Below, piece by piece: positions 25,445 to 33,569 of a DNA stretch of 64,000 nucleotides (positions within the stretch are counted from its first letter, which is position 1; every line of letters begins with the position of its first letter). Made by a program: the position numbers and the translations under genes. The stretch is taken from contig NZ_JBLWFH010000004.1 of the NCBI RefSeq assembly GCF_050306235.1, positions 1-64,000 of the forward strand, written 5' to 3'. The DNA is from Glaciecola sp947496235 (GTDB lineage Bacteria; Pseudomonadota; Gammaproteobacteria; Enterobacterales; Alteromonadaceae). A model generated the notes under the pieces. The model was not told where the DNA came from and searched no databases. It saw nothing but the letters and a program-made list of their open reading frames with translations.

Positions 25445-26413
25445 TTAAAAATGATTGTATCCGGATTTTGATGGCAATTCGTAAGCTTGGCCATTTAGGC
25501 GTAATTCCATTCGCTCTTTAGCACCAGTTACTTGTCCAATACAAGTACAAGGAATATTGTAGCTAGCCATAGCCGTTTCTATACTTACTCTATGCTCTTC
25601 AGATACCGTAAACAAGAGTTCATAATCGTCACCACCTGTGCAAGCATATTTCAATGCTTCATCTAGGTTATCAATAGATGTTCCTAGTGCTGGAGATATT
25701 GGCAACTGGTCTAATTCTATAACCACGCCCGCTTCTGACGCTGTAATAATATGTTGCATGTCTTGTAACAAGCCATCTGAGACATCCAAACAAGAAGTCG
25801 CTAATCTTCGTAACGCCGTACCTGCAAGCACTCTCGGCGTTGGAAAAAGGTGTCGATTAATTAGAAACTCTCGGTGCCCTTGGTTTTCTATATTGATTTT
25901 GTTTGTCAGCACATCCAAACCCGCAGCTGCATCACCGAGTGTACCAGTAACAAACACCCAATCACCTTTTTGCGCACCCGACCGCCTCAAGATACTATCA
26001 GGTGGAACGAACCCTTGAGCGGTAATTGTAATGGCTAGTTTACCTTTAACAGTATCGCCACCAATAAGTTGTACAGAAAAATATTCGCACAGCTGTTTCA
26101 GCTTATTGGAGAACTTATCTAACCATACTTCATCAGCTTCAGGTATAGATAGAGACAAATTTATCCATGATGGCTCGGCCCCCATAGCAGCAAGGTCACT
26201 CAAATTCGTAGCTAAGGATTTATGCGCTATTGCTTCAGGACTAGAACCGGGTAAAAAATGCACGCTTTCCAGCAGTGTATCAGTGGTGGTTACTAAATAC
26301 TGACCTTCTGGAATTTGGGTCACTGCCGCATCGTCGCCAATACCGACAATAACATCTTTACGTGAATAAGAAGGAGATTTAAAAAAATCTCGGATCAAAC
26401 TAAATTCATTCAA
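25445..26413 (-). CDS. thiL: Thiamine-monophosphate kinase
   Basis: Makes thiamine diphosphate, the cofactor that Dxs nearby also requires. 322 residues of the PurM-like ATP-grasp type: GIGDDAAV near residue 21, TTDTLLESVHF, then the domain core NLSDLAAMGA and the nucleotide-binding DVSDGLLQDM near 210. It sits between nusB (2-base gap) and pgpA. Confidence 0.96.
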   Translation of the reverse strand: MNEFSLIRDFFKSPSYSRKDVIVGIGDDAAVTQIPEGQYLVTTTDTLLESVHFLPGSSPEAIAHKSLATNLSDLAAMGAEPSWINLSLSIPEADEVWLDKFSNKLKQLCEYFSVQLIGGDTVKGKLAITITAQGFVPPDSILRRSGAQKGDWVFVTGTLGDAAAGLDVLTNKINIENQGHREFLINRHLFPTPRVLAGTALRRLATSCLDVSDGLLQDMQHIITASEAGVVIELDQLPISPALGTSIDNLDEALKYACTGGDDYELLFTVSEEHRVSIETAMASYNIPCTCIGQVTGAKERMELRLNGQAYELPSKSGYNHF

Positions 26414-26415
26414 AA

Positions 26416-26838
26416 CTAGTTTCTTTCGTGTTTTCTTAACGTTTTAACTGCTTTATCAAGAGCGCCATTAATAAACTTATGACTCTCTTCCGCTCCAAAA
26501 GTTTTGGCCAACTCTATTGCTTCGTTGATCACAACCTTGAAAGGAATATCGACACGAGATTGCAATTCATAAATTGAGATGCGTAAAATTGTTTTTTCAA
26601 TAGGATCAAGTTCTTCTGGTAATCTACCAAGATAAGGTTTCATTACTGTGTCTAATTCAGTAACGTTTTTTGACACACCTTGTAAAAGCTCTTGGAAATA
26701 TTCCATATCCACTTTTGTCATGTCATTAGATGTTGCGGTATAAAGCTCGATTTGCTTTATATCATTGCCAGACATTAGCCAGCTGTACAACGCCTGTACA
26801 GCTAACTCTCTAGCTTTTTTTCTAGCGCTAGGCTTCAC
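26416..26838 (-). CDS. nusB: Transcription antitermination factor NusB
   Basis: 140-residue all-helical protein that binds boxA with NusE in rRNA antitermination; a boxA-like element is visible in the rrn leader at 76-88. Motifs ARELAVQALYSW at the N-terminus and the ILRISIYEL, VVINEAIELAKTFG and KFINGALDK stretches are typical. Its ATG overlaps the ribH stop by one base. Confidence 0.96.
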   Translation of the reverse strand: MKPSARKKARELAVQALYSWLMSGNDIKQIELYTATSNDMTKVDMEYFQELLQGVSKNVTELDTVMKPYLGRLPEELDPIEKTILRISIYELQSRVDIPFKVVINEAIELAKTFGAEESHKFINGALDKAVKTLRKHERN

Positions 26839-27314
26839 TAAAATGCCTCATCTATTGCTGACATTACGTTAACCATCTCAAGTGCTGTATGAGCAGCTTC
26901 TGCACCTTTATTACCGGCTTTTGTTCCCGAACGCTCAATCGCTTGTTCAATGCTATCAGTAGTGATCACACCAAAAGCAACAGGAATAGTTGCTTCCATA
27001 GCTACTTGCGCTAGGCCTTTATTACACTCTCCGGCAACGAAGTCGAAATGCGGAGTCCCACCACGAATGACAGCGCCTAATGCAATCACCGCATCAAATT
27101 TTCCAGTTGCCACTAATTTTTTAGCCACTACAGGTAATTCGTAAGCGCCAGGCACGCGTACCAAAGTGATATCGTCTGGATTTACTTCTCCGTGACGCTC
27201 AAGAGTATCAAGCGCACCATCAACCAAACTTTCAACCACAAAACTGTTGAAACGTGCTACAACGACGGCAAATTTTTTGCCCGTGGCACGAATATTACCT
27301 TCGATTACATTCAT
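26838..27314 (-). CDS. ribH: 6,7-dimethyl-8-ribityllumazine synthase
   Basis: Penultimate step of riboflavin synthesis. It joins the ribityl-pyrimidine from the RibD branch to 3,4-dihydroxy-2-butanone-4-phosphate from RibB. 158 residues with VARFNSF, VPGAYELP and the active-site GAVIRGGTPHFDFV (His of PHFD). Ribosome site GGAGT. It is separated from ribBA by a 269-base gap holding a large palindrome and its own promoter-like element. Confidence 0.97.
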   Translation of the reverse strand: MNVIEGNIRATGKKFAVVVARFNSFVVESLVDGALDTLERHGEVNPDDITLVRVPGAYELPVVAKKLVATGKFDAVIALGAVIRGGTPHFDFVAGECNKGLAQVAMEATIPVAFGVITTDSIEQAIERSGTKAGNKGAEAAHTALEMVNVMSAIDEAF

Positions 27315-27344
27315 TTATTTGACTCCTAGTGAAAATCGGCGCGA

Positions 27345-27353
27345 AGTATAGCA
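27345..27353 (-). promoter_or_regulatory. Extended -10 promoter candidate for ribH-nusB-thiL-pgpA
   Basis: On the minus strand TGCTATACT gives an extended -10 (TGn plus TATACT), 31 bases before the ribH ATG. No good -35 is seen, as allowed for extended -10 promoters. It would give this group a transcript independent of ribBA, which lies beyond the palindrome. Confidence 0.5.
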
Positions 27354-27425
27354 CAAACAAGTAATTTTTAAGATGTTTTTTCACGGCTTATGATTTCATG
27401 CCTACTTTAATCCGACATTGCAAAA

Positions 27426-27531
27426 TTATAGAAGGCGCTTCTCAATTGAAAGACGCTGTGAACCCATCCATGGGCGCTCTACGAAATCATCCATGATTTC
27501 GAAGCTTTCAATTGAGAAGCGCCTTCTATAA
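27426..27531. repeat. Nested palindromic element between ribBA and ribH
   Basis: A perfect 27-base inverted repeat (27426-27452 and 27505-27531; each arm holds GAAGGCGCTTCTCAATTG or its complement) encloses a 52-base core. In the core are two more hairpins: CCCAT-CC-ATGGG (27463-27474) and CGAAATCAT-CC-ATGATTTCG (27482-27501), both with core ATCCATG. The whole can fold as a three-way cruciform. It encodes nothing and has no T-run of a classical terminator. It looks like a dispersed REP- or MITE-type repeat, but only one copy is in this window. The remaining gap (27532-27583) shows nothing else. Confidence 0.85.
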
Positions 27532-27583
27532 CCACAAAATCTACTTAGCTCGAAGATGTCCAAAACCTTGTTAAGTACTAGGT

Positions 27584-28684
27584 TTACTCGCTTACGTATT
27601 CAACCACTTCCAAGCCAAAGCCTGATAGTGCACTGTATTTTACTGGTTTACTTAACAAGCGCATTTTTTTAATGCCAAGTGACGCCAAGATTTGACTACC
27701 AACCCCCACGGTTCGTGAAGATCCTTGCCATTCTTTTCCGATAGAGGAAATGCCTTTATCTTCAGCTTCAAATTGTTTTACTCGCGATTCAATATCTTCT
27801 TGTTTGCCAAGAAGAACTAAAACCCCGCCTTCATCATTAATGCGTTGCATGGCATTCTGTAACGACATAGAACGATTAATAGAACGGGTAGAACCCAATA
27901 GGTCACTTAAGGTATTTTGCAAATGTACGCGCACTAGTGTGGGTTGTTCGGGGTCGATATCCCCTTTCTTCAATGCAAAATGGATTTGATTATCGATGAC
28001 ATCTTTGTAAGTAATGAGCTCAAACTCACCGAAAGTGGTTGGCAATGCACAGGTTGCAACCTTTTCTATAGTCGTTTCGTTTAAATTACGATATTCGATG
28101 AGATCTGCGATAGTTCCAAGTTTAATACCGTGCTTTTCAGCGAACTTTTCTAACTCGGGACGACGAGCCATAGTGCCGTCTTCGTTCAAAACCTCTACGA
28201 TAACCGCTGCCGGCTCGCATCCCGCTAAGCGGGCAAGGTCAATTCCAGCCTCTGTATGACCTGCGCGATTTAAAACGCCACCATCTTTAGCTACTAGGGG
28301 GAAAATATGACCAGGTTGCACAATATCTTCAGCCACCGCATCTTTATTCACTGCTGCTAATATAGTGGTAGCTCTATCGGCAGCAGAAATACCTGTGGAT
28401 ACACCTTTAGCAGCTTCAATTGATACAGTAAAAGCAGTTGAAAACTGCGCACCATTTTTATCCACCATTAAGGGAAGATTTAATCGCTGGCATTTTTCCC
28501 TAGTCATTGGCAAACAGACTAAGCCTTTAGCATGAGTAACCATAAAGTTAATATCTTCTGGCGTGACAAATTCAGCGGCCATAATAATATCACCTTCATT
28601 TTCACGATCCTCGTCATCCATAAGGATGACCATTTTGCCTTGTTTGATGTCTTCGATTATTTCAGCGGTTGAATGTATGCTCAT
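27584..28684 (-). CDS. ribB: 3,4-dihydroxy-2-butanone-4-phosphate synthase with degenerate RibA-like domain (RibBX type)
   Basis: N-terminal RibB domain (about residues 1-200) is intact: DDEDRENEGD, the GHTEAGIDLARLAG motif and the catalytic acidic residues. It makes the four-carbon unit of riboflavin from ribulose-5-phosphate. The C-terminal half (about 205-366) aligns in outline with GTP cyclohydrolase II, but the zinc-binding Cys triad and its surroundings are replaced (VHLQNTLSDLLGSTRSINRS), so that activity should be lost. This is the RibBX type known from Shewanella and relatives. A separate RibA is needed elsewhere in the genome. Ten bases follow the ribE stop. Confidence 0.93.
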   Translation of the reverse strand: MSIHSTAEIIEDIKQGKMVILMDDEDRENEGDIIMAAEFVTPEDINFMVTHAKGLVCLPMTREKCQRLNLPLMVDKNGAQFSTAFTVSIEAAKGVSTGISAADRATTILAAVNKDAVAEDIVQPGHIFPLVAKDGGVLNRAGHTEAGIDLARLAGCEPAAVIVEVLNEDGTMARRPELEKFAEKHGIKLGTIADLIEYRNLNETTIEKVATCALPTTFGEFELITYKDVIDNQIHFALKKGDIDPEQPTLVRVHLQNTLSDLLGSTRSINRSMSLQNAMQRINDEGGVLVLLGKQEDIESRVKQFEAEDKGISSIGKEWQGSSRTVGVGSQILASLGIKKMRLLSKPVKYSALSGFGLEVVEYVSE

Positions 28685-28693
28685 TTTTTTCTC

Positions 28694-29353
28694 TTATTTT
28701 AAATACCCATGTTCTGCCAAAAAGCTAAGACTAATATCCTGTTTTGTCTCTTCTGCCGCTTTATCACCTAGCATTAAACGCTCTAAATATCGCGCGATTA
28801 AATCTACTTCTAAATTCACTTTAGTACCGGATTTATAACTACCGATTATTGTTTCTTGTAATGTATGCGGAATCAACCACAGCATAAAACTCGCACCTTT
28901 AACCTGATTAACCGTGAGGCTAACGCCGTCCACAGTAATAGATCCTTTGTGCGCTATATATTTTGCTAAATCATCTGGCGCCTTTACCCAAATTTCCACG
29001 TAGCGAGTATGATTAGTGACTGAAATAACCTCGCCCACCCCATCAACGTGACCGGAAACTATATGCCCACCAAATCGAGTATCAGCACGCATTGCTTTTT
29101 CAAGATTGACTGAGCTTCCGGTTGTATAGTTTGCAAAGCCGGTATGGCGAATGGTTTCTTCAGAAACATCTGCCGCATAAACATTTTTACCCAAGTTTAC
29201 CACGGTTAAACAAACACCATTGGTGGCTATACTATCGCCCAATTTTACATCAGAAAAATCCAATGTGTTGGACTCTACTTCCAACCTAATGTCCTGACCT
29301 TTTTGTGCTAGCGTTTTAATAGTACCTTTAGCTTCTATAATACCGGTAAACAT
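28694..29353 (-). CDS. ribE: Riboflavin synthase (alpha chain)
   Basis: Dismutates two 6,7-dimethyl-8-ribityllumazine molecules to riboflavin. Two homologous lumazine-binding barrels: MFTGIIEAKG at the start with VCLTV, and the second with GHVDGVGEV and SLTVNQV. 219 residues is normal. It overlaps ribD by one base, so the two are co-translated. Confidence 0.97.
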   Translation of the reverse strand: MFTGIIEAKGTIKTLAQKGQDIRLEVESNTLDFSDVKLGDSIATNGVCLTVVNLGKNVYAADVSEETIRHTGFANYTTGSSVNLEKAMRADTRFGGHIVSGHVDGVGEVISVTNHTRYVEIWVKAPDDLAKYIAHKGSITVDGVSLTVNQVKGASFMLWLIPHTLQETIIGSYKSGTKVNLEVDLIARYLERLMLGDKAAEETKQDISLSFLAEHGYLK

Positions 29354-30477
29354 TATGCTTTATCCTGCGAAAAAAGAATTTCTAATTTAACATCATTACC
29401 AATGCGGCTGATATTCGATATTGGGGCGTTTACAGCATTTTGCAAATCGGTTATTTCATCCATTATCAGCAAATCATGCCCTTTATCACCTAATATCATT
29501 GGCGCTTGATAAATGATCAATCGATCAACTAACTGCTGTTGAATCAGAGCCCCACACAAATTTGCACCAGCTTCGACCCAAAGGTGATTTATTTGCTGTT
29601 CACAACACAGGTTTTTAAGTACGGCTTTAAGATCAACATATTGCCCATCTTTTTCTACTTGTATTTGTCGAGTAGTTGATTGATTTAGTTGAAGATTTCT
29701 TGTCAAATTATACACCAGATTAGGATGCCCATCGAGAAACAATCCAAACTGGTCCGTCAATTGATTTTTACCGTCAATGATGACTCTAAGAGGCTGTTGT
29801 TGCCTATATTCGAAACTGCTTTGGATAGCTTGGGGGAGCTCTTCGGTTCGCACGTTTAAACGAGGGTTATCAGAGATTACAGTGCCCGAGCCCGTTAGAA
29901 TTGCACAGGCTTTAGCACGTTCAATTTGCACATCTCGTCTTGATTGGGCGGATGTGATCCATTTACTTTTACCATTCGCTAATGCTGTTTTACCGTCTAA
30001 ACTACAAGCCAATTTGACGGTTACATATGGTCTTTGACCTTGCATGCGCTTAAAGAAACCAAGATTTAGCAGGTTTGCGTCTTGTTCTAAAACGCCCAAA
30101 GTGACTTCAATACCAGCGCTTTTAAGCATACTGATACCATTGCCGGCAACCAAAGGATTTGGATCTTGGCAAGCAATAACTACGCGTTTTATTTTGGCTT
30201 TTATTAAGGCGGTTGCGCACGCCCCTGTACGACCAATATGAGAACAAGGCTCTAATGTGACATAAGCAGTGCTACCTTCGGCCTCACTACCAGCCTGTTT
30301 TAGAGCGTGGATTTCGGCATGGGCTTCACCCGATTTTTGATGGTATCCTTGCCCTACTACTTCCCCTTGTGCATTCACAATAACACAACCAACATTGGGA
30401 TTTGGTGTAGTAGAAAAACACCCTTTTGACGCAAGTTTTATGGCTTTCGCCATGAAGCTCTCATCTTGCCCTAACAT
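29353..30477 (-). CDS. ribD: Bifunctional diaminohydroxyphosphoribosylaminopyrimidine deaminase / reductase
   Basis: Second and third steps of riboflavin synthesis. The N-terminal deaminase domain has the zinc site HAEIHAL and PCSHIGRTGAC (about residues 53-90). The C-terminal reductase domain (about 150-370) has KLACSLDGKTAL and EAGANLCGALI. 374 residues. It lies 5 bases downstream of nrdR, the standard gammaproteobacterial arrangement. Confidence 0.97.
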   Translation of the reverse strand: MLGQDESFMAKAIKLASKGCFSTTPNPNVGCVIVNAQGEVVGQGYHQKSGEAHAEIHALKQAGSEAEGSTAYVTLEPCSHIGRTGACATALIKAKIKRVVIACQDPNPLVAGNGISMLKSAGIEVTLGVLEQDANLLNLGFFKRMQGQRPYVTVKLACSLDGKTALANGKSKWITSAQSRRDVQIERAKACAILTGSGTVISDNPRLNVRTEELPQAIQSSFEYRQQQPLRVIIDGKNQLTDQFGLFLDGHPNLVYNLTRNLQLNQSTTRQIQVEKDGQYVDLKAVLKNLCCEQQINHLWVEAGANLCGALIQQQLVDRLIIYQAPMILGDKGHDLLIMDEITDLQNAVNAPISNISRIGNDVKLEILFSQDKA

Positions 30478-30482
30478 AGTTT

Positions 30483-30935
30483 TTAATCATCGCCTAGTTT
30501 AGCTATTTCTTCGCCAAATTCTTTAATATCTTCAAATGACCGATATACAGAAGCAAATCTAACATAAGCAACCTTATCCAAGGTTTTTAAGTGCTGCATT
30601 ATCAATTCACCGACCAACTCACTGGTCACTTCCCTTTCACCTGTGGCTCTTAGGGAAGATTTGATCTTATCAATGCTTTGTTCAATTGCTTCGGTACTGA
30701 CAGGACGTTTTTCCAATGAACGGCGTAGTCCGGCCCTTAGTTTATCTTCGTTAAAAGGCTCTCGACTTTTATCTCGTTTTATAATCCATGGCATGACTAA
30801 TTCTGCAATTTCAAAAGTAGTAAATCTTTCATTGCAAAATGTACATTGTCGTCGACGCCTTACTTGAGCGCCATCTGACACCAATCTGGAATCAATCACT
30901 TTAGTTTCTTGTTTTCTACAGAATGGGCAAAACAT
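30483..30935 (-). CDS. nrdR: Transcriptional repressor NrdR
   Basis: Zinc-finger and ATP-cone repressor of ribonucleotide reductase genes. N-terminal CPFC...CTFC finger (residues 3-34), then the ATP-cone (about 49-139) that senses dATP and ATP. 150 residues, normal length. First gene of the riboflavin operon. Confidence 0.97.
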   Translation of the reverse strand: MFCPFCRKQETKVIDSRLVSDGAQVRRRRQCTFCNERFTTFEIAELVMPWIIKRDKSREPFNEDKLRAGLRRSLEKRPVSTEAIEQSIDKIKSSLRATGEREVTSELVGELIMQHLKTLDKVAYVRFASVYRSFEDIKEFGEEIAKLGDD

Positions 30936-30967
30936 TTCATCTCCTTGGCTATTTAAGCCCTGAGAAC

Positions 30968-30994
30968 AAAAAGCTGGATTGGATCCAGCTTTTT
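30968..30994. terminator. Terminator of glyA
   Basis: 12-bp stem AAAAAGCTGGAT/ATCCAGCTTTTT with a three-base loop, 39 bases after the glyA stop and before nrdR. On the minus strand it ends in a T-run. Confidence 0.85.
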
Positions 30995-31032
30995 CTTGTT
31001 AACTTTATTAGGTTAATCTTAACCAAAATAAG

Positions 31033-32289
31033 TTATCCATATACTGGGAATGATGCGCAAAGGCTTACAACTTCACCCTTTACTCGCTCGATAACACTTT
31101 CGTCACCCATGTTATCTAAAATATCACAGATCCAACTAGCAACTTGTTTAGCTTCTGTTTCACCGAAGCCGCGACGAGTAATCGCTGGCGTACCTATACG
31201 TAACCCACTTGTGACAAATGGAGAACGAGGATCATTAGGCACTGAGTTTTTGTTAACGGTAATATTAGCACTGCCAAGTGCCGCGTCTGCATCTTTACCT
31301 GTTATGTCTTTATCGATGAGGTCAAGTAAGAAAAGATGGTTTTCAGTACCATTTGATACGACTTTATAGCCTCTTTCTTGAATAATCGACACCATAGCTT
31401 TGGCATTTTTTAGTACCTGAGCCTGATACACTTTAAAGTCATCAGACAGAGCTTCTTTAAATGCTACCGCTTTTGCAGCAATAACGTGACACAATGGTCC
31501 ACCTTGGTTACCTGGGAATACAGAACTATTCAATTTTTTGTAAATAGTTTCATCGCCACATGCGCTGATAATTAAACCGCCGCGTGGACCTGCTAATGTT
31601 TTATGGGTAGTGGTAGTTACTACATGCGCGTGTGGTACAGGGCTTGGATATAAACCAGCAGCAACTAAGCCAGCAACGTGTGCCATGTCCACCAGCAAAT
31701 AAGCTCCAACTTTGTCCGCTATTTCTCTAAACTTTGCCCAATCAACAATGCCCGAATAAGCTGAAAAACCGCCTATTATCATTTTAGGCTTATGTTCAAG
31801 TGCCAATGCTTCCACTTGGTCGTAATCAATAATGCCAGTTTCTGGGTGAATGCCATATTGAACTGCGTGATATGTCTTACCAGAAAAGTTCACGTGAGAA
31901 CCGTGGGTCAAATGACCACCGTCTGCCAAGCTCATGCCTAGGACTGTATCATTAGCATCTAATAGAGCCATGAAAACTGCTGCATTGGCCTGAGAACCTG
32001 AATGCGGTTGAACATTAGCATAGTCAGCCCCAAATAATTTTTTTGCACGTTCTATCGCCAACTCTTCAGCAACATCTACATGTTCACAACCGCCATAGTA
32101 GCGTTTACCTGGGTAACCTTCAGCATATTTATTCGTTAATTGAGACCCCTGAGCTTCAAGAACACGAGGACTACAATAGTTTTCAGACGCTATCAATTCG
32201 ATGTGGTGTTCTTGACGTTGCTTTTCTTTTTCCATTGCACTGGCTAGTTCTGGATCGAACTCTTCGATGGTCATTTTACTTGATAACAT
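31033..32289 (-). CDS. glyA: Serine hydroxymethyltransferase
   Basis: PLP enzyme that interconverts serine and glycine and supplies one-carbon units. 418 residues from the ATG at 32289, which has GAGGAG upstream and aligns with E. coli GlyA; an in-frame start six codons earlier lacks support. Motifs HIELIASENYCSP near the N-terminus and the PLP-lysine motif VTTTTHKTLAGPRGG (about residue 223-237). Confidence 0.97.
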   Translation of the reverse strand: MLSSKMTIEEFDPELASAMEKEKQRQEHHIELIASENYCSPRVLEAQGSQLTNKYAEGYPGKRYYGGCEHVDVAEELAIERAKKLFGADYANVQPHSGSQANAAVFMALLDANDTVLGMSLADGGHLTHGSHVNFSGKTYHAVQYGIHPETGIIDYDQVEALALEHKPKMIIGGFSAYSGIVDWAKFREIADKVGAYLLVDMAHVAGLVAAGLYPSPVPHAHVVTTTTHKTLAGPRGGLIISACGDETIYKKLNSSVFPGNQGGPLCHVIAAKAVAFKEALSDDFKVYQAQVLKNAKAMVSIIQERGYKVVSNGTENHLFLLDLIDKDITGKDADAALGSANITVNKNSVPNDPRSPFVTSGLRIGTPAITRRGFGETEAKQVASWICDILDNMGDESVIERVKGEVVSLCASFPVYG

Positions 32290-32427
32290 AGGGTCTCCTC
32301 GAAACAAACGGCTTTTTGGGCATACTTCATACTAAAAAATCGCGGGTATTGTAGCCCAAATAAGATAATTGTATAGAGTCAGAACTGAATAACTTAAGCA
32401 AAATTGTTCAGTCTTAAATACATTCTT

Positions 32428-33438
32428 TTACTCGCCCTTTTCGAGATTTTTTACGCGATCAAATAATTTGTCGATATTTCTCATTCTTACGGTGTTTCTC
32501 TGCCAGTCCTTACTTGGCAAAGCCGGCATGCCCGAAGAATAGCTCCCAGACTGGGTAATACTTTTTGTTACCATGGTAAAGCCGGTTATTTGCACTTTAT
32601 CTGTAATGCTTAAATGCCCAGCAATGCCGCAATGGCCGCCAATAACCACATAATTGCCGATGGTGACACTTCCTGCAATGCCCACACTGCCGCAAATACA
32701 AGAATGATTACCAACTACCACGTTATGGGCAATTTGAACATGGTTATCAATAATACAGTTTTTACCGATAACGGTATCGTCTAACGCTCCTCTGTCAATA
32801 CAAGTACCAGCGCCTATTTCAGTATCATCACCAATTCTCACACCACCGGTTTGTGGAATTTTGACCCAAACACCTTTGTCATTCGCGTATCCAAAACCGT
32901 CTGAACCTATATTAGTGCCACTGTGCACGGATACGTTGTTCCCAAGGTGTACTCCGTGGTAGATGGTCACATTAGGTTTTAGAGATACAGCTTTACCCAA
33001 TATAGAATTTTTACCAATGTAACAACCTGCGCTAATCACACTATTGTCGCCAATCACAGCACCGTCACTAACGGTTACATGAGGTCCAATATGGACATTC
33101 TCACCAATTGTCGCTAAGGGTGAAATATCGGCCAAGTCAGATATACCACCATTAGGCACAGGTGTGGTATCTAATAATTGCGCAGCAAGAGCAAATCCAA
33201 CATAAGGGTTTTGATGCACTATCTTGTTGCCAGCAAAGTTCTGAGCGTCTTTTGCAGAAAGTATGACACATCCTGCTGCACTGTCTTTTAGATCACTGGT
33301 ATATTTACTGTTTGATAAAAAAGACATTTGATTTTCATTAGCACTGGCTAAGGTCGCCATGCTTGTAATTTGTTTAGATCCATCGCCATCTACGTCGCCG
33401 CCTATTTTTTCGGCAATCTGATTAATGGTATATGTCAT
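32428..33438 (-). CDS. lpxD: UDP-3-O-(3-hydroxymyristoyl)glucosamine N-acyltransferase, stand-alone copy
   Basis: Third enzyme of lipid A synthesis. 336 residues with an N-terminal uridine-binding domain, a left-handed beta helix of hexapeptide repeats (about 100-300) and the catalytic His in IDNHVQIAHNV. It is not in the usual bamA-skp-lpxD-fabZ-lpxA cluster, so it may be a second copy or paralogue. That cannot be settled from this window. Divergent from ettA. Confidence 0.88.
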   Translation of the reverse strand: MTYTINQIAEKIGGDVDGDGSKQITSMATLASANENQMSFLSNSKYTSDLKDSAAGCVILSAKDAQNFAGNKIVHQNPYVGFALAAQLLDTTPVPNGGISDLADISPLATIGENVHIGPHVTVSDGAVIGDNSVISAGCYIGKNSILGKAVSLKPNVTIYHGVHLGNNVSVHSGTNIGSDGFGYANDKGVWVKIPQTGGVRIGDDTEIGAGTCIDRGALDDTVIGKNCIIDNHVQIAHNVVVGNHSCICGSVGIAGSVTIGNYVVIGGHCGIAGHLSITDKVQITGFTMVTKSITQSGSYSSGMPALPSKDWQRNTVRMRNIDKLFDRVKNLEKGE

Positions 33439-33569
33439 TCAACAACCCTTAGATTAAAAAATTCGAATTTTTATACGGTTAATATGGGGATATTAGCACA
33501 ATTTTCTATGACTAATTTTGCCTAACTGTTTACAATACGCAGTAATTTTTAGCTATCAAAAGATTTCAC

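Noticed and set aside
27426..27531. Palindrome as a classical rho-independent terminator of ribBA
   Set aside because: The arms are too long, two extra hairpins sit in the core and no T-run follows on either strand; kept as a repeat instead.
27315..27583. FMN riboswitch before a riboflavin gene
   Set aside because: The conserved RFN sequence blocks are absent here and upstream of ribBA; the only structure is the nested palindrome.
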